Part shown: piece after piece, positions 25,953 through 34,720 of the stretch
Numbering within the stretch: position 1 is the stretch's first letter
Layout: each line of letters opens with the position of its first letter
Assembly: GCA_046290815.1 (NCBI GenBank)
Contig: JBKBUF010000017.1
Coordinates: forward strand, 1 to 64,000
Reading direction: 5' to 3'
DNA: 64,000 bases
Source: JBKBUF01 sp046290815
GTDB lineage: Bacteria > Bacteroidota > Bacteroidia > Cytophagales > Cytophagaceae
Translations under genes and position numbers: made by a program
The notes under the pieces: generated by a model
The model's database searches: none
What the model was told of the DNA's origin: nothing
Seen by the model: only the letters and a program-made list of their open reading frames with translations

Positions 25953-26642
25953 ATGAAAACTTTAGTTATTTCACTGATATTGATTTTAAGTATGGCGAGT
26001 TTTAATCCTGATTCTAAACCTAAAATTTTATATGTGTACGATCCTTTATGTGGTTGGTGTTACGGTTTTAGTCCGGTAATATTAAAAGCACAGGAGAAAT
26101 ATAAAGATCAATTTGATTTTGAAGTTATTTCAGGCGGTATGGTGGTGGGTGAAAGGATAGGACCTATAGGAAAAGTTGCACCATATATAAAATGGGCTTA
26201 TAAGGATGTTGAGAAGGCTGCCGGGGTTAAGTTCGGAGAAAATTTTCTTACTGGAATTCTTGAGCCGGGAACAGCTGTTTTTAGTTCTATTACCCCCTCC
26301 GTGGCTTTATCTGTTTTTAAAGCTTACCAACCGGATAAGTCTGTTTTATTTGCATCGGAAATACAAAAAGCGATTTATTTTGATGGAATTGAACCTGAGA
26401 ATAAACAATCTTATGGTAAGTATGCTGAAAAATTCGGGATTCCTCCTGCTGAATTTGTTGCGGCTTTAAGTGACAGAACATTTTTGAAAACGGCATCCGA
26501 AGAGTTTAAACTTAGTTCTAAGTTAGGTGTAAAGGGTTTTCCTACGGTTTTTATTCTTAAAGATGGTAAGTATTATCAGCTAACCAATGGGTTTGTAGGT
26601 TTTGAGCAGTTCGATAAAGCTATCCAAAAGTTTTTGAAGTAG
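25953..26642 (+). CDS. Exported DsbA-family thiol oxidoreductase-like protein
   Basis: A 229-residue thioredoxin-fold protein of the DsbA/FrnE type. The N-terminal signal-like hydrophobic segment (MKTLVISLILILSMASF) points to the periplasm. The active site is YDPLCGWCYGF, with the Cys-Gly-Trp-Cys pair, and the cis-proline loop is VKGFPTVFILKDG near the C-terminus. An all-alpha insertion lies between, as in this family. I chose ATG 25953 because it starts the signal sequence; the in-frame TTG at 25878 adds 25 non-hydrophobic residues. Probable role: disulfide exchange in the envelope. Lone gene between convergent neighbours. Confidence 0.83.
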   Translation: MKTLVISLILILSMASFNPDSKPKILYVYDPLCGWCYGFSPVILKAQEKYKDQFDFEVISGGMVVGERIGPIGKVAPYIKWAYKDVEKAAGVKFGENFLTGILEPGTAVFSSITPSVALSVFKAYQPDKSVLFASEIQKAIYFDGIEPENKQSYGKYAEKFGIPPAEFVAALSDRTFLKTASEEFKLSSKLGVKGFPTVFILKDGKYYQLTNGFVGFEQFDKAIQKFLK

Positions 26643-26647
26643 TTGGA

Positions 26648-27061
26648 TTATCTTTCTTCCAGATGTTTAAATTCTTTTCCGCAATTGTCACAATGGTATA
26701 CTTTTTTCAGATAAATAGGGAGGGTAAAGGTAATCATAGCCCAGAAAAAAGAAATCCAGTTCTTTATATCCTTTACAGAGCTGATGTAATGAACATTTGT
26801 TGAAAAGCAATAAGGACATTTTATATCCTCTTTATAGGTGGTTGCAGCACTGTTCAGCAATTCAGCAGCTAGATTCGCCTGCCCCTCGCTAACCATAAGT
26901 TTAATTCCACCTGTTGCATTGGAAAGGAGTGGATGTATGCTGATAAGGTTTTCATCCTTTAAAAAACAAAAAATATCGGAAGCTAACAGTTTTGCTTTTG
27001 CAATGTTAGCTTCCGTTACAGAATCATATGTTTTTACTATTACAAATTTGCTGTTACTCAC
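26648..27061 (-). CDS. DUF2007-like protein with C-terminal zinc ribbon
   Basis: A 137-residue protein. The N-terminal half matches the DUF2007 signal-transduction-like fold (FVIVKTYDSVTEANIAKAKLLASDI ... GGIKLMVSEGQANLAAELL). The C-terminal half carries two Cys pairs, CPYC (about 84) and CDNC (about 125), which can form a zinc ribbon split by a hydrophobic segment (ISFFWAMITFTLPIYL) that may be a membrane helix. The start is a GTG whose first base is the last base of the upstream gene's TAG stop, so the two are coupled. Function unknown. Confidence 0.78.
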   Translation of the reverse strand: MSNSKFVIVKTYDSVTEANIAKAKLLASDIFCFLKDENLISIHPLLSNATGGIKLMVSEGQANLAAELLNSAATTYKEDIKCPYCFSTNVHYISSVKDIKNWISFFWAMITFTLPIYLKKVYHCDNCGKEFKHLEER

Positions 27062-28503
27062 TATTTACAGTCATTATAAAACATGCCGTGAAGGCCTGGT
27101 TGCACCATAGCAGACGTTTCGGCCCTGGCCAATTCAGACAAGTTTTTAGCGTCTAAGACTAAAAGATACGAACTGCATTTTTCTGCATCAAGTACAACGG
27201 TTACAATTACTCCGTCGTCTTCAGATTTTGCATCCGGTGATGGGATAAATAAGGGCTCGGATGGATATTTACCTTTTTCAAACCTGCTTATGACTTCCCC
27301 TGTTTCTGTGTCAATTTTCAGAATCTGATTGTTCACATCAAGGTTCTCTGTATGCTTATTAAATCCTAATCCGTAAACATATCTGTAAGGCTTACAGGAT
27401 CTGCTGAAATCAAATGTAGCCAGATCCAGGTACTCCTCAGATATTTCCTTAAATGTAACCTTATTGGAATCCGGATTCAATGTAATTCTTACCAGTGTAC
27501 CCAATTGTTCTTTGGGGACTCCCTTGCTGATTACATGTTCTAGGTATAAAGATTTGATGATAGAAGGGTCTTTATAAAGACACAAATCAATTATTATTTT
27601 GTTGCCCTCATCATAACAGTTAACCGTGTGAAAGAAGAAAAATGCTTCTGATTGCATGGTTCTGATTTCTCCGGTTTCCCTGTTTAGCAAATGAAATTTA
27701 CAACCTTTCTCAGGTTTCCATTCATAACATGATTCATAGGGCTTATTGAGCAGTCTTGACATCAGAAGCTGCCAAAGATTCAATTCGAATGGTTGCTCAA
27801 TAAAAATGAAATATTTTTTGGTTAGTCCCACACTGTGGAAATAAGTATGCTTTGGTGCTTTTACTTTGCCTATAACTTTCCTTTCAAATGTGTCTTCCGA
27901 ACTGATTTTAAAGAAATGGAAGTCACCTTTAGGTCCTGGTACACCAAGGCAGTTGTAATATTCTTTCGTGTCCGGATCATAGGAGAAGTGGCTTGCGCTG
28001 AACATATATTTGGTGCCGAATTCATCCGGAAATTCCACTTGTCCTTTGGTGTCCAAAGTTTCTCTGTCAAATTCTACCATAGTGGAGAAATCAGATACTG
28101 CAGCAATACGTTCGTTAAGCTTTAGTACACTTACATTACAATTGCTGACCTTCGGAAGCTGAAAAATGCTGAAAAATTTATGGAAAATGGATTCACAAGG
28201 ATCCTGAACAGTACCAAAGTGACGGCTTTTAATTCTGCCTGTTCTCTGATTTCTGATGTAATCATCACTTTGAAGAAACCTGCTTGTATATTTTACCTTG
28301 CCATTCGCTATAGAAAATTTGTGAAGCATGGAGAAACCATCAAACCAGTGATTTACACTTTGTTCTCCGATTTTATATTTGGCCGGACCATTTCTGAAAA
28401 GGCTTCCTTCAAGCCAGGAAGGTAATTTTCCTTGTACATTAAGCTCTTTTTCAGGGGTTTCTTCTTCTATATCTTTGAATAGATTTGTATTCATAGGCTG
28501 CAT
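27061..28503 (-). CDS. Carotenoid cleavage oxygenase family protein
   Basis: A 480-residue iron-dependent carotenoid oxygenase (RPE65/BCO/CCD family). The four iron-binding histidines appear in their expected contexts: SASHFSYD, TYFHSVGLT, FFFHTVNCYDE and the C-terminal GLHGMFYNDC. The N-terminus shows the family start (PSWLEGSLFRNGPAKYKIG ... HWFDGFSMLHKF). Such enzymes split double bonds of carotenoids or related polyenes with O2; the yield here (retinal or an apocarotenal) cannot be predicted. A retinol-saturase-like oxidoreductase lies 3.2 kb downstream on the same strand but in a separate operon. The downstream DUF2007 gene overlaps its stop. Confidence 0.9.
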   Translation of the reverse strand: MQPMNTNLFKDIEEETPEKELNVQGKLPSWLEGSLFRNGPAKYKIGEQSVNHWFDGFSMLHKFSIANGKVKYTSRFLQSDDYIRNQRTGRIKSRHFGTVQDPCESIFHKFFSIFQLPKVSNCNVSVLKLNERIAAVSDFSTMVEFDRETLDTKGQVEFPDEFGTKYMFSASHFSYDPDTKEYYNCLGVPGPKGDFHFFKISSEDTFERKVIGKVKAPKHTYFHSVGLTKKYFIFIEQPFELNLWQLLMSRLLNKPYESCYEWKPEKGCKFHLLNRETGEIRTMQSEAFFFFHTVNCYDEGNKIIIDLCLYKDPSIIKSLYLEHVISKGVPKEQLGTLVRITLNPDSNKVTFKEISEEYLDLATFDFSRSCKPYRYVYGLGFNKHTENLDVNNQILKIDTETGEVISRFEKGKYPSEPLFIPSPDAKSEDDGVIVTVVLDAEKCSSYLLVLDAKNLSELARAETSAMVQPGLHGMFYNDCK

Positions 28504-28543
28504 AGTTGTTTATAAAATAAACTAAAAACCAGGGTAAAGTTCT

Positions 28544-29338
28544 TTATTTCTCCTTCAAAAATATTTCTACCCTGCGATTTATGTTTTTATCTTCCTCTGT
28601 AATTTCATGATTTATCAGAGGGAATTTTCGCCCTAACCCTTTAAACGTAAGCCTTGAAGAATCTATCCCGTTTTTTATCAGGTATTCATAAACAAATCTG
28701 GCCCTGTTGTTTGATAATTTATATTCTCTGGTGTCTAGATCATATCCGTCAGACAGATTCGGTTCGCAGCATATATGACCCTGGATTTCAATTTTAGCAT
28801 TGGGATTAAGTATAAGAAAATCTGACAACGTTTTGAGGGTTGAATAAGAGCTGTCGGTAGGAATGTGCCTGCCAGGTAAAAAGTAAAGTCCGGGTAGGAT
28901 AAGTTTTTGTCCTGGTATTAATTTTCCAAGATCTTTTTTTGCTGCTTCAGAAAAGTAAATTATATCTACTCTCCGGTGTTCCCTTACAGATTTTAATTTT
29001 GATTGTTCGCTATCCGGAGAAATTTCCCCTATTGCAATCGGTATAATGGTTCCTGAATAGCCATTGACTTTAAAGTATTCTGATACTTGGTTTGCTCTTT
29101 TAAAAGCCAGTTTATAGTTGTACTCTTCTTTTCCTGTGAAGTCAGTGTATCCTTCAATTGTAATTTTGGAAATTTGGTCTTTGATTATTCTGTTCAATAC
29201 AGAGTCTAGGTTTTTCTTTTCAGATGAACTGAATTTACTGTAATTATGATTAAAGTAAACTGAATGTATGGATGGATTCTGTTGTGAGAAACAAAGAACC
29301 GGTATAAGGAGAAGGAGAATTACAAAATAAAATGGCAC
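28544..29338 (-). CDS. Exported protein with two OmpA-like domains
   Basis: A 264-residue exported protein with a signal peptide (residues 1-18, LIPVLCFSQQ) and two OmpA_C-like peptidoglycan-binding domains in tandem. Domain 1 (about 25-130) contains ITIEGYTDFTGKEEYNYKLAFKRANQVSEYF and REHRRVDIIYF; domain 2 (about 160-262) contains IEIQGHICCEPN, LSNNRARFVYEYL and NRRVEIFL. There is no barrel, so it is probably periplasmic or attached to peptidoglycan. Two OmpA domains in one short protein could crosslink glycan strands (inference). Both domains keep the Asn/Arg features of the fold. Confidence 0.82.
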   Translation of the reverse strand: MPFYFVILLLLIPVLCFSQQNPSIHSVYFNHNYSKFSSSEKKNLDSVLNRIIKDQISKITIEGYTDFTGKEEYNYKLAFKRANQVSEYFKVNGYSGTIIPIAIGEISPDSEQSKLKSVREHRRVDIIYFSEAAKKDLGKLIPGQKLILPGLYFLPGRHIPTDSSYSTLKTLSDFLILNPNAKIEIQGHICCEPNLSDGYDLDTREYKLSNNRARFVYEYLIKNGIDSSRLTFKGLGRKFPLINHEITEEDKNINRRVEIFLKEK

Positions 29339-29384
29339 CAGACAGATTTTTTACTAAAAACGGTTTTCAGAAATACTTAGTGCT

Positions 29385-30217
29385 TTAATCGCAAATATGA
29401 AGATGCCTTTTGGTTGAGAAGTGTTCGGCTTCAAATTCATAAAAGTTGTTGTGGTAGCATTTCCTTCCGTGAATGCCTTGTATAAAATAGAAAGGGAGGA
29501 GGTAGGGTAGTTCAAAATACAAGCGATTCTTAAATAGCTTGTATACTCTGGTGTTTTTGTAAGGGTTTGTTGCAGGGTATGCCCATGTATTGAAAATCTG
29601 ATATTCTTTATACTGTAGTATATGAATATTTTCATGGGCTGCCACATAATATTTATTAAAATGAGTTGTATATATATAGGAATGTCCTAAAGCAATACCT
29701 GCAGCCTGGTCAGCCGACAGGACGGAGACAGATTCATGGGGAGGCCTGAAGCAATAGAATATATACTTATCGGATATAATCTTGATGTAATTGACCTGGA
29801 ATCGTCAGTTCTTATATCAATTCTGAATGGGCCTAGATCAAAATGCCAGTTCCGGAGAAACTTCCTGTTCATTGCTGCATTTTCCATCAGAGAGGTAGCG
29901 GCATTATGCAAAAATCGGGATGGCCATCCGTAATAAAAATTTTGCCTTTCATAAATGAGAAAATTAATATTCTTACTAGTGTACAACAAACTGCCACTAG
30001 CAGCACCTATCGTGAATGACCTAAGAATTACGCGCAAGGCCCTTTGGTCTTTAGGTTTGTTTATGAGGGCGCCGATGGTAGTAGTAGCCGCAGCAAAGGA
30101 AATATTATATAGGAAAAGAATTCTGCTTTGATCCTGGGCTTTTATCCGGTGGGGAAATGTAAATAAGTAAACAGCTAGAAGGTAAATAACCGCATATGTA
30201 GTTGAATTCCTTTTCAT
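29385..30217 (-). pseudogene. Frameshifted exported protein with HExxH motif
   Basis: Two overlapping frames form one gene. The first (start ATG 30217, preceded by GGAGG at 30226-30230) encodes a signal peptide (MKRNSTTYAVIYLLAVYLFTF) and reads to about 29738. The second carries on in another frame through GIALGHSYIYTTHFNKYYVAAHENIHILQYK to a stop at 29385. The shift falls at a run of four G (29738-29741; CCCC on the coding strand); adding one C restores one reading frame of about 277 residues. HENIH (29622-29636) is an HExxH zinc-protease-like motif. This is either a recent pseudogene, a phase-variable homopolymer, or a sequencing error. Function unknown. Confidence 0.65.
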
Positions 30218-30288
30218 AAAACAAACCTCCAGGTTTATTAAAATCCGCAATCAGGAAATTTGTTTAAAGGCGGTAAAATATGATAAGT

Positions 30289-30319
30289 AAAAAGGCTGCC
30301 CGTTTTAGGCAGCCTTTTC
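30289..30319 (-). terminator. Terminator of the glutamine synthetase gene
   Basis: AAAAGGCTGCC (30290-30300) and GGCAGCCTTTT (30308-30318) form an 11-bp stem with a 7-nt loop, with A/T tails on both sides. Read on the minus strand it ends in TTTTTACTT, 25 nt past the glutamine synthetase stop. Confidence 0.85.
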
Positions 30320-30343
30320 TTATATGGTAAAACAAAACTATTA

Positions 30344-31360
30344 CTAGTTTACATTTGCAGTTTTTACCGTTTTGATAATTCTGGCTGCAACTTTATAAGG
30401 ATCTGCTGCAGAATTTGGTCTTCTGTCTTCCAGCCATCCTTTCCATCCTTTTTCTACGGTAGCTATAGGAATACGGATAGATGCACCTCTGTCAGATACC
30501 CCATAAGAAAAAGTATCTATAGATTGGGTTTCATGTTTTCCTGTTAATCTTAGGTGGTTATCAGCACCGTAAACATCAATATGTTCTTTTACTACAGGTT
30601 GAAATGCCTGGCAGATTTTATCATAAGTTTCTTTTTTCCCGGCAGTTCTAAGGATAGAGTTTGAGAAGTTAGCATGCATTCCTGAACCATTCCAGTCTAA
30701 TTCACCAAGAGGTTTGCAATGCCAGTTTACAGAAACGCCGTATTTTTCTCCGATTCTTTCCAAAAGGTATCTTGCCACCCAAATTTGGTCACCGGCTTCT
30801 TTAGCGCCTTTGGCAAATATCTGGAACTCCCATTGTCCTGCTGCCACTTCAGCATTGATACCTTCAACATTCAGGCCTGCCTCAAGACAAACATCAAGGT
30901 GTTCTTCCACTATTTCTCTTCCGAAAGCATTTTTAGCGCCTACAGAGCAGTAATAAGGACCTTGAGGAGCCGGATAACCGTTTACGGGGAAGCCAAGTGG
31001 TTTATTTGTTTCAGGATTCCATAAGAAGTATTCCTGCTCAAATCCAAACCAGAAATCATTGTCATCATCTTCAATTGTAGCACGACCATTAGAAGGGTGT
31101 GGAGTTCCATCCGGGCTTAATACCTCGCACATTACCAGGTATCCATTCTTTCTTTGAGGGTCAGGGCAGATGAAAACTGGTTTTAATAGACAGTCTGAAG
31201 AGCCTCCGGGAGCCTGTTGGGTTGAAGAACCGTCGAAACACCAAATGTCACAGTCTTCTAATTTTCCGCTAAAATCTTTTACAATTTTAGTTTTGCTTCT
31301 AAGGCTTTGAGTTGGCTTGTATCCATCCAACCAAATGTACTCTAATTTTGATTTTGCCAT
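30344..31360 (-). CDS. Glutamine synthetase, type II (short, eukaryote-like)
   Basis: A 338-residue glutamine synthetase that makes glutamine from glutamate, ammonia and ATP. I chose ATG 31360 (MAKSKLEYIWLDGYKPTQ), the normal start of the short type II enzymes; the longer frame adds 29 unlikely residues. Motifs: CFDGSSTQQAPGGSSDCLLKPV (beta-grasp), WFGFEQEYFLW (metal-binding Glu), WNGSGMHANFS (ammonia/ATP site) and GVSDRGASIRIP (Arg). The length and these motifs identify GSII rather than bacterial GSI or GSIII. It is monocistronic, with a strong terminator. Main nitrogen-assimilation enzyme. Confidence 0.95.
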   Translation of the reverse strand: MAKSKLEYIWLDGYKPTQSLRSKTKIVKDFSGKLEDCDIWCFDGSSTQQAPGGSSDCLLKPVFICPDPQRKNGYLVMCEVLSPDGTPHPSNGRATIEDDDNDFWFGFEQEYFLWNPETNKPLGFPVNGYPAPQGPYYCSVGAKNAFGREIVEEHLDVCLEAGLNVEGINAEVAAGQWEFQIFAKGAKEAGDQIWVARYLLERIGEKYGVSVNWHCKPLGELDWNGSGMHANFSNSILRTAGKKETYDKICQAFQPVVKEHIDVYGADNHLRLTGKHETQSIDTFSYGVSDRGASIRIPIATVEKGWKGWLEDRRPNSAADPYKVAARIIKTVKTANVN

Positions 31361-31413
31361 TGATATAATAACTAGTTTTGGGTGAAAATGTCTGATTTTT
31401 GAAATAACTATAC

Positions 31414-31447
31414 CAAATTTAATAGTATTTTTTGAAAAATGCATCAA
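31414..31447 (-). promoter_or_regulatory. Putative Bacteroidota promoter of glutamine synthetase
   Basis: On the minus strand, TAAATTTG (31414-31421) matches the -7 consensus TAnnTTTG, with a TTG (31445-31447) 23 nt upstream as a weak -33 element. It lies about 53 nt before the chosen start codon. Confidence 0.4.
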
Positions 31448-31707
31448 TTTTTTAAAAATGTGTATAAAAAAATAGGGGAATGTATGGAATTTTCACATTT
31501 TCAATAAAATTTTGGACATACCGGATCAGGAAATGATCAGATAAATAATATATAAAGGATATTTTTGTTGATTTTTGAAGAATTTTAGAAATGAGGCCTA
31601 AAAAATAAGGCGGGCCATTAAAAAAATTGGCTGAAATTAAACTTTGAGTCTTATAAAATGATCGCTTTTACTATTTATTAAATTCTCTTATGGTCTAGGG
31701 ACATTTA
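31448..31707. other. AT-rich intergenic region, no gene seen
   Basis: This 260-nt stretch separates two minus-strand genes. It is very AT-rich with scattered poly-A/T tracts. I find no hairpin terminator, no open frame with a start and signal sequence, and no repeat belonging to the families found elsewhere in the window. Confidence 0.5.
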
Positions 31708-33330
31708 TTACTTTTTTTTCATTTCCTTCGTTTTCTTTTCTTCGGCCATTTCTCTCATTTTTCTAAAATGTTTGGATATTCCGAATTTCAATAATGAAAT
31801 TGAAAGGAGCAGTCCGCTTGCCATGGCCCCGGCGACACCTACAGTAACAACATCTTGTCCTACTAAATACAATCCTTTTATCGGAGTTACAGGGCGAAGG
31901 GAAGACAGTCCGAACCGTTCAGGACTATGTTCCAATCCATATATCTCACCTTCCTCATAATTCATAAAATGTTTGGTTGAGATAGGGCTGGAAACCTCTG
32001 TAACTTTTACATGACCTTTAATCTGGGGGTACAGTTCATATAATTTTGCGAGCATTTTTTCCTTGAACCTTTCTTTCATTTCTTCATATATATCACTTCG
32101 GTTCATCCATGGTTCGTTTTCATATTCTCTAAACCATTCGTAATTGGCGACACCAATTGCCTGGATGGTTGATGTGCCTTCTTTGTTAAGACTCCAGTTT
32201 GGATCTTTTGCAGAAGGGAAGGAGATGTAGGCAAACTCAAGCTGGTGGTTCGGGTCTTTCATGGAAAGTTCTATAAGATCCTGATAGTTGTAATCGCTAT
32301 AAAACCAGACATTGTTTTTTGGTAGGCCAAGCGCTTCATCTGATTTGTCAAGACCTATATATAGGCATAAATGGCATGTGGAAGGTTTTACTTCTCCCAA
32401 TTTACTGGCCCATTTTTGACCGATACTTGCGTTTAGTAGTTTGGTAAAAGTATTTTTTGCCCCTGCGTTACTAATTACATGTTTACATGGAATGAAGGTT
32501 CCTGATACATTCACACCTTTTACTTCACCTTTCTCCACCACGATGTCCTGGACTTCTGCTTTTACATACACCCTTCCACCGTTCTTTTGTAATACGTCCA
32601 GCATGGTTTTGTAGATCTGGTCCGCCCCACCTACAGGATAATATCCTCCTTCAAGAAAATGATTAATAACAAATGCATGAGCACCAAAGCTACTCTTTTT
32701 AGGAGGGAGCCCATAGTTCCCGCATTGGGCGCATAGTACGCTTATTAATTTTTCATTGTCTGTTATAGTTTTTAAGACATCGTAGGTAGTCCTTTTGTAA
32801 TAGGGCTTAAAAAGCATCCTGAAAATTTTTCCGACCGTATGCTGAAGAAAAGGCGGGAATACTTTGTCAACAAAATACAACCCTCCATATTTAATAGCCT
32901 TTTCAATTAGCTTGAAGTATTTGTCTATTGCAGCCTTGTCATCGGGAAAATAATCATAGAGTTGTTTCCTTAAATTTTCCTTTCCGGCTTTGAATACATA
33001 TTTGTCTTTACCTATATGGAATTCATCATATATTTCTCCCATCGATTTCCAGTCAAGCTGATTATCGGTAAGGTAATCGAAAATTTGTCGGAGGTGAGAT
33101 TCCTCCTTATCCATATTGCCTACATAATGAACTCCAACATCCCAGACAAACCCGTTTTTTCTTTTAAAAGTGTGGGTGAAACCTCCCGGGACAAAATGTC
33201 TTTCAAGTACCAAAACCTTTTTGCCATCTTTTGCAAGAAAAACTGCTGCGGTTAAACCACCTATACCGGACCCAACGATGACATAATCGATGTCATTAAA
33301 ATTGTCGTTGGGATTAAATTTTTTATACAT
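31708..33330 (-). CDS. FAD-dependent retinol-saturase/phytoene-desaturase-like oxidoreductase
   Basis: A 540-residue FAD-binding oxidoreductase. The dinucleotide motif VIVGSGIGGLTAAVFLAKDGKKVLVLE (residues about 18-44) is followed by RHFVPGGFTHTFKRKNGF and WDVGVHYVG, a hallmark of the all-trans-retinol 13,14-reductase (RetSat) branch of the CrtI superfamily. A C-terminal FAD contact follows (GLYLVGQDVVTVGVAGAMASG), then a Lys-rich tail. Reactions of this branch saturate or isomerise polyene double bonds. A carotenoid oxygenase lies about 3.2 kb away; a link is inferred only. It stands alone, with 347 nt separating it from the glutamine synthetase start. Confidence 0.85.
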   Translation of the reverse strand: MYKKFNPNDNFNDIDYVIVGSGIGGLTAAVFLAKDGKKVLVLERHFVPGGFTHTFKRKNGFVWDVGVHYVGNMDKEESHLRQIFDYLTDNQLDWKSMGEIYDEFHIGKDKYVFKAGKENLRKQLYDYFPDDKAAIDKYFKLIEKAIKYGGLYFVDKVFPPFLQHTVGKIFRMLFKPYYKRTTYDVLKTITDNEKLISVLCAQCGNYGLPPKKSSFGAHAFVINHFLEGGYYPVGGADQIYKTMLDVLQKNGGRVYVKAEVQDIVVEKGEVKGVNVSGTFIPCKHVISNAGAKNTFTKLLNASIGQKWASKLGEVKPSTCHLCLYIGLDKSDEALGLPKNNVWFYSDYNYQDLIELSMKDPNHQLEFAYISFPSAKDPNWSLNKEGTSTIQAIGVANYEWFREYENEPWMNRSDIYEEMKERFKEKMLAKLYELYPQIKGHVKVTEVSSPISTKHFMNYEEGEIYGLEHSPERFGLSSLRPVTPIKGLYLVGQDVVTVGVAGAMASGLLLSISLLKFGISKHFRKMREMAEEKKTKEMKKK

Positions 33331-33650
33331 TATTCAGGGAGCACTAATTGATATTAAAAAATAAGAATCGAGAAAAATAGATTTTCTGAATTTCTTTAGT
33401 CATCTATATGAACTCAAAATATTTATAAAAATTACAAAGAAAGGGTTTTAATTCAAAATATTGTGATGAATAACGGAAAGTAAGCGATGTAATAATTGTT
33501 TTCAAAAACCTAATAAAAATCCATTATGAAATATCAGTTCGTTTTCTCGCTAATTTATTGATGAATTCCTACGGAGGGGCCTTTTTACAAGGAAAGTATG
33601 GTGATCCAAAAAATTAAAGAGGCCGCCCTTTGGGACAGCCTCATATATTT
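33331..33650. other. Intergenic region with one terminator
   Basis: About 320 nt between two minus-strand genes. It holds the hairpin terminator of the DUF2147 gene (33608-33642). The rest (33331-33600) is AT-rich, with no credible small gene: the only short frames are under 15 codons, and no promoter box is clear. Confidence 0.6.
33608..33642 (-). terminator. Terminator of the DUF2147 gene
   Basis: On the minus strand, GAGGCTGTCCC then CAAAG then GGGCGGCCTC forms an imperfect GC-rich hairpin (33619-33642), followed by the T-tract TTTAATTTTTT (33608-33618). It lies 9 nt past the DUF2147 stop. Confidence 0.75.
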
Positions 33651-34121
33651 TTATTTTTTCTCCATCCTTTTCCATGTATCGGTTCTGCCAATCATGGAAA
33701 CACCTATGTACCCTCTAACATCCAGAGTGTTTTCATCTTTAAGTTTTATAGTACAATTGTAAGTGCTACCGTTTTCAGGGTCATAGATTGTCCCTTCTTC
33801 CCATGTGTTATTGCCTTTGTACACAAAATCCTTCAGAATTCTGTAACCCAAAAGCGGAGTAGACCTCAAAGATTCATCCGGGTTATTTTTGTCCGTTTTT
33901 GGATTTCCAGACTCGGTATTAGGTTCTTTTAACCATACAATTTTACCATAATACTTTTCGCCGATTTTGGTAATTTTAACCTTAGCTCTTCCGTTTCCCG
34001 GTTCCCAAACTCCTATCAGGGCATCCCCTTCAGCGTTTTGATTTATTTTAAAAGAAAACAAAAGGAATATTATCAGGGTAGAGATTATTCCTTTTAAATA
34101 GGGTCTTACATTCGGTTTCAT
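33651..34121 (-). CDS. Exported DUF2147 protein
   Basis: A 156-residue exported protein with a signal peptide (about residues 10-28). The mature part is a small DUF2147 beta-barrel-like domain: DALIGVWEPGNGRAKVKI near the start, KYYGKIVWLKEPN, TPLLGYRILKDF, then WEEGTIYDPENGSTYNCTIKL and LDVRGYIG. The order G-x-W, Y-x-G-K-I-V-W, G-x-x-I-L, G-x-I-Y-D-P-x-x-G is the family signature. Function is not known; these proteins are often envelope stress or beta-barrel-linked. It ends at a terminator and is 28 nt downstream of a lipoprotein gene. Confidence 0.83.
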   Translation of the reverse strand: MKPNVRPYLKGIISTLIIFLLFSFKINQNAEGDALIGVWEPGNGRAKVKITKIGEKYYGKIVWLKEPNTESGNPKTDKNNPDESLRSTPLLGYRILKDFVYKGNNTWEEGTIYDPENGSTYNCTIKLKDENTLDVRGYIGVSMIGRTDTWKRMEKK

Positions 34122-34149
34122 ATGTGATTAATTTGGTAAGTCAATTTTA

Positions 34150-34665
34150 TTATTTCTTAACATCAATGTAAAAGGCAATATTGCCTCTCATTTTGATATT
34201 TTCTTCATATTGTCTTTTAATATTTGAATCTATTACAAAAAAGAAAGAATCTACATTTTTAAACTCTTTAAATGAGTTTTTGTCGGTAACCTGAGGTTCA
34301 AGTTTATTAGTTCCTGCCGGAATTGCGGATGCTAATGCTACTGATGTAAGCGGCGCTTCTCCCCCTACCAATTGTACTAAAGCACTTTCGAATAAGTCAA
34401 ATTCCTGAGGTTCTTCCATAAAAAGACTGATATTCTTAACACGAATGTTTTGAATGTTTTTTCTTTCCAATCCTGCCGGATCAAGTACTGTTTCAGGTTG
34501 GAAATTAACTTTAACCTGAGCTTCATTAGAGCCTTCAAATACAGGCCCTTCAAGTTCCAGATTAATGTTTTCTATTCGGTATTCTAAAGTCTGATCAGGC
34601 TTAGTTTCGCATCCAAGACTTATTAAAACCATGAAGGTTAATATAAAATGAATAAGATTTTTCAT
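34150..34665 (-). CDS. Hypothetical lipoprotein
   Basis: A 171-residue predicted lipoprotein (MKNLIHFILTFMVLISLGC, lipobox Cys at residue 19). The mature part is beta-rich with alternating hydrophobic residues (YRIENINLELEGPVFEG, IRVKNISLFMEEPQEFD) and ends in a short basic segment (IAFYIDVKK). No known family recognised. It sits between an outer-membrane barrel gene and DUF2147 on the same strand, so these may form one transcriptional group with an envelope role. Confidence 0.68.
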   Translation of the reverse strand: MKNLIHFILTFMVLISLGCETKPDQTLEYRIENINLELEGPVFEGSNEAQVKVNFQPETVLDPAGLERKNIQNIRVKNISLFMEEPQEFDLFESALVQLVGGEAPLTSVALASAIPAGTNKLEPQVTDKNSFKEFKNVDSFFFVIDSNIKRQYEENIKMRGNIAFYIDVKK

Positions 34666-34720
34666 TGATTCAGTTGTTTTTATTGGGATATATTATTGGA
34701 TTATCAATTATTGTTCCGTT

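Noticed and set aside
29354..29647. 97-residue minus-strand frame in the region of the HExxH gene
   Set aside because: The neighbouring frame to 29385 continues the upstream protein and carries HENIH, so the 97-residue frame is a shadow.
27061..33330. A retinoid biosynthesis operon
   Set aside because: The carotenoid oxygenase and RetSat-like genes are separated by four unrelated loci and a terminator (30289-30319), so an operon is not supported; only a neighbourhood link is reported.
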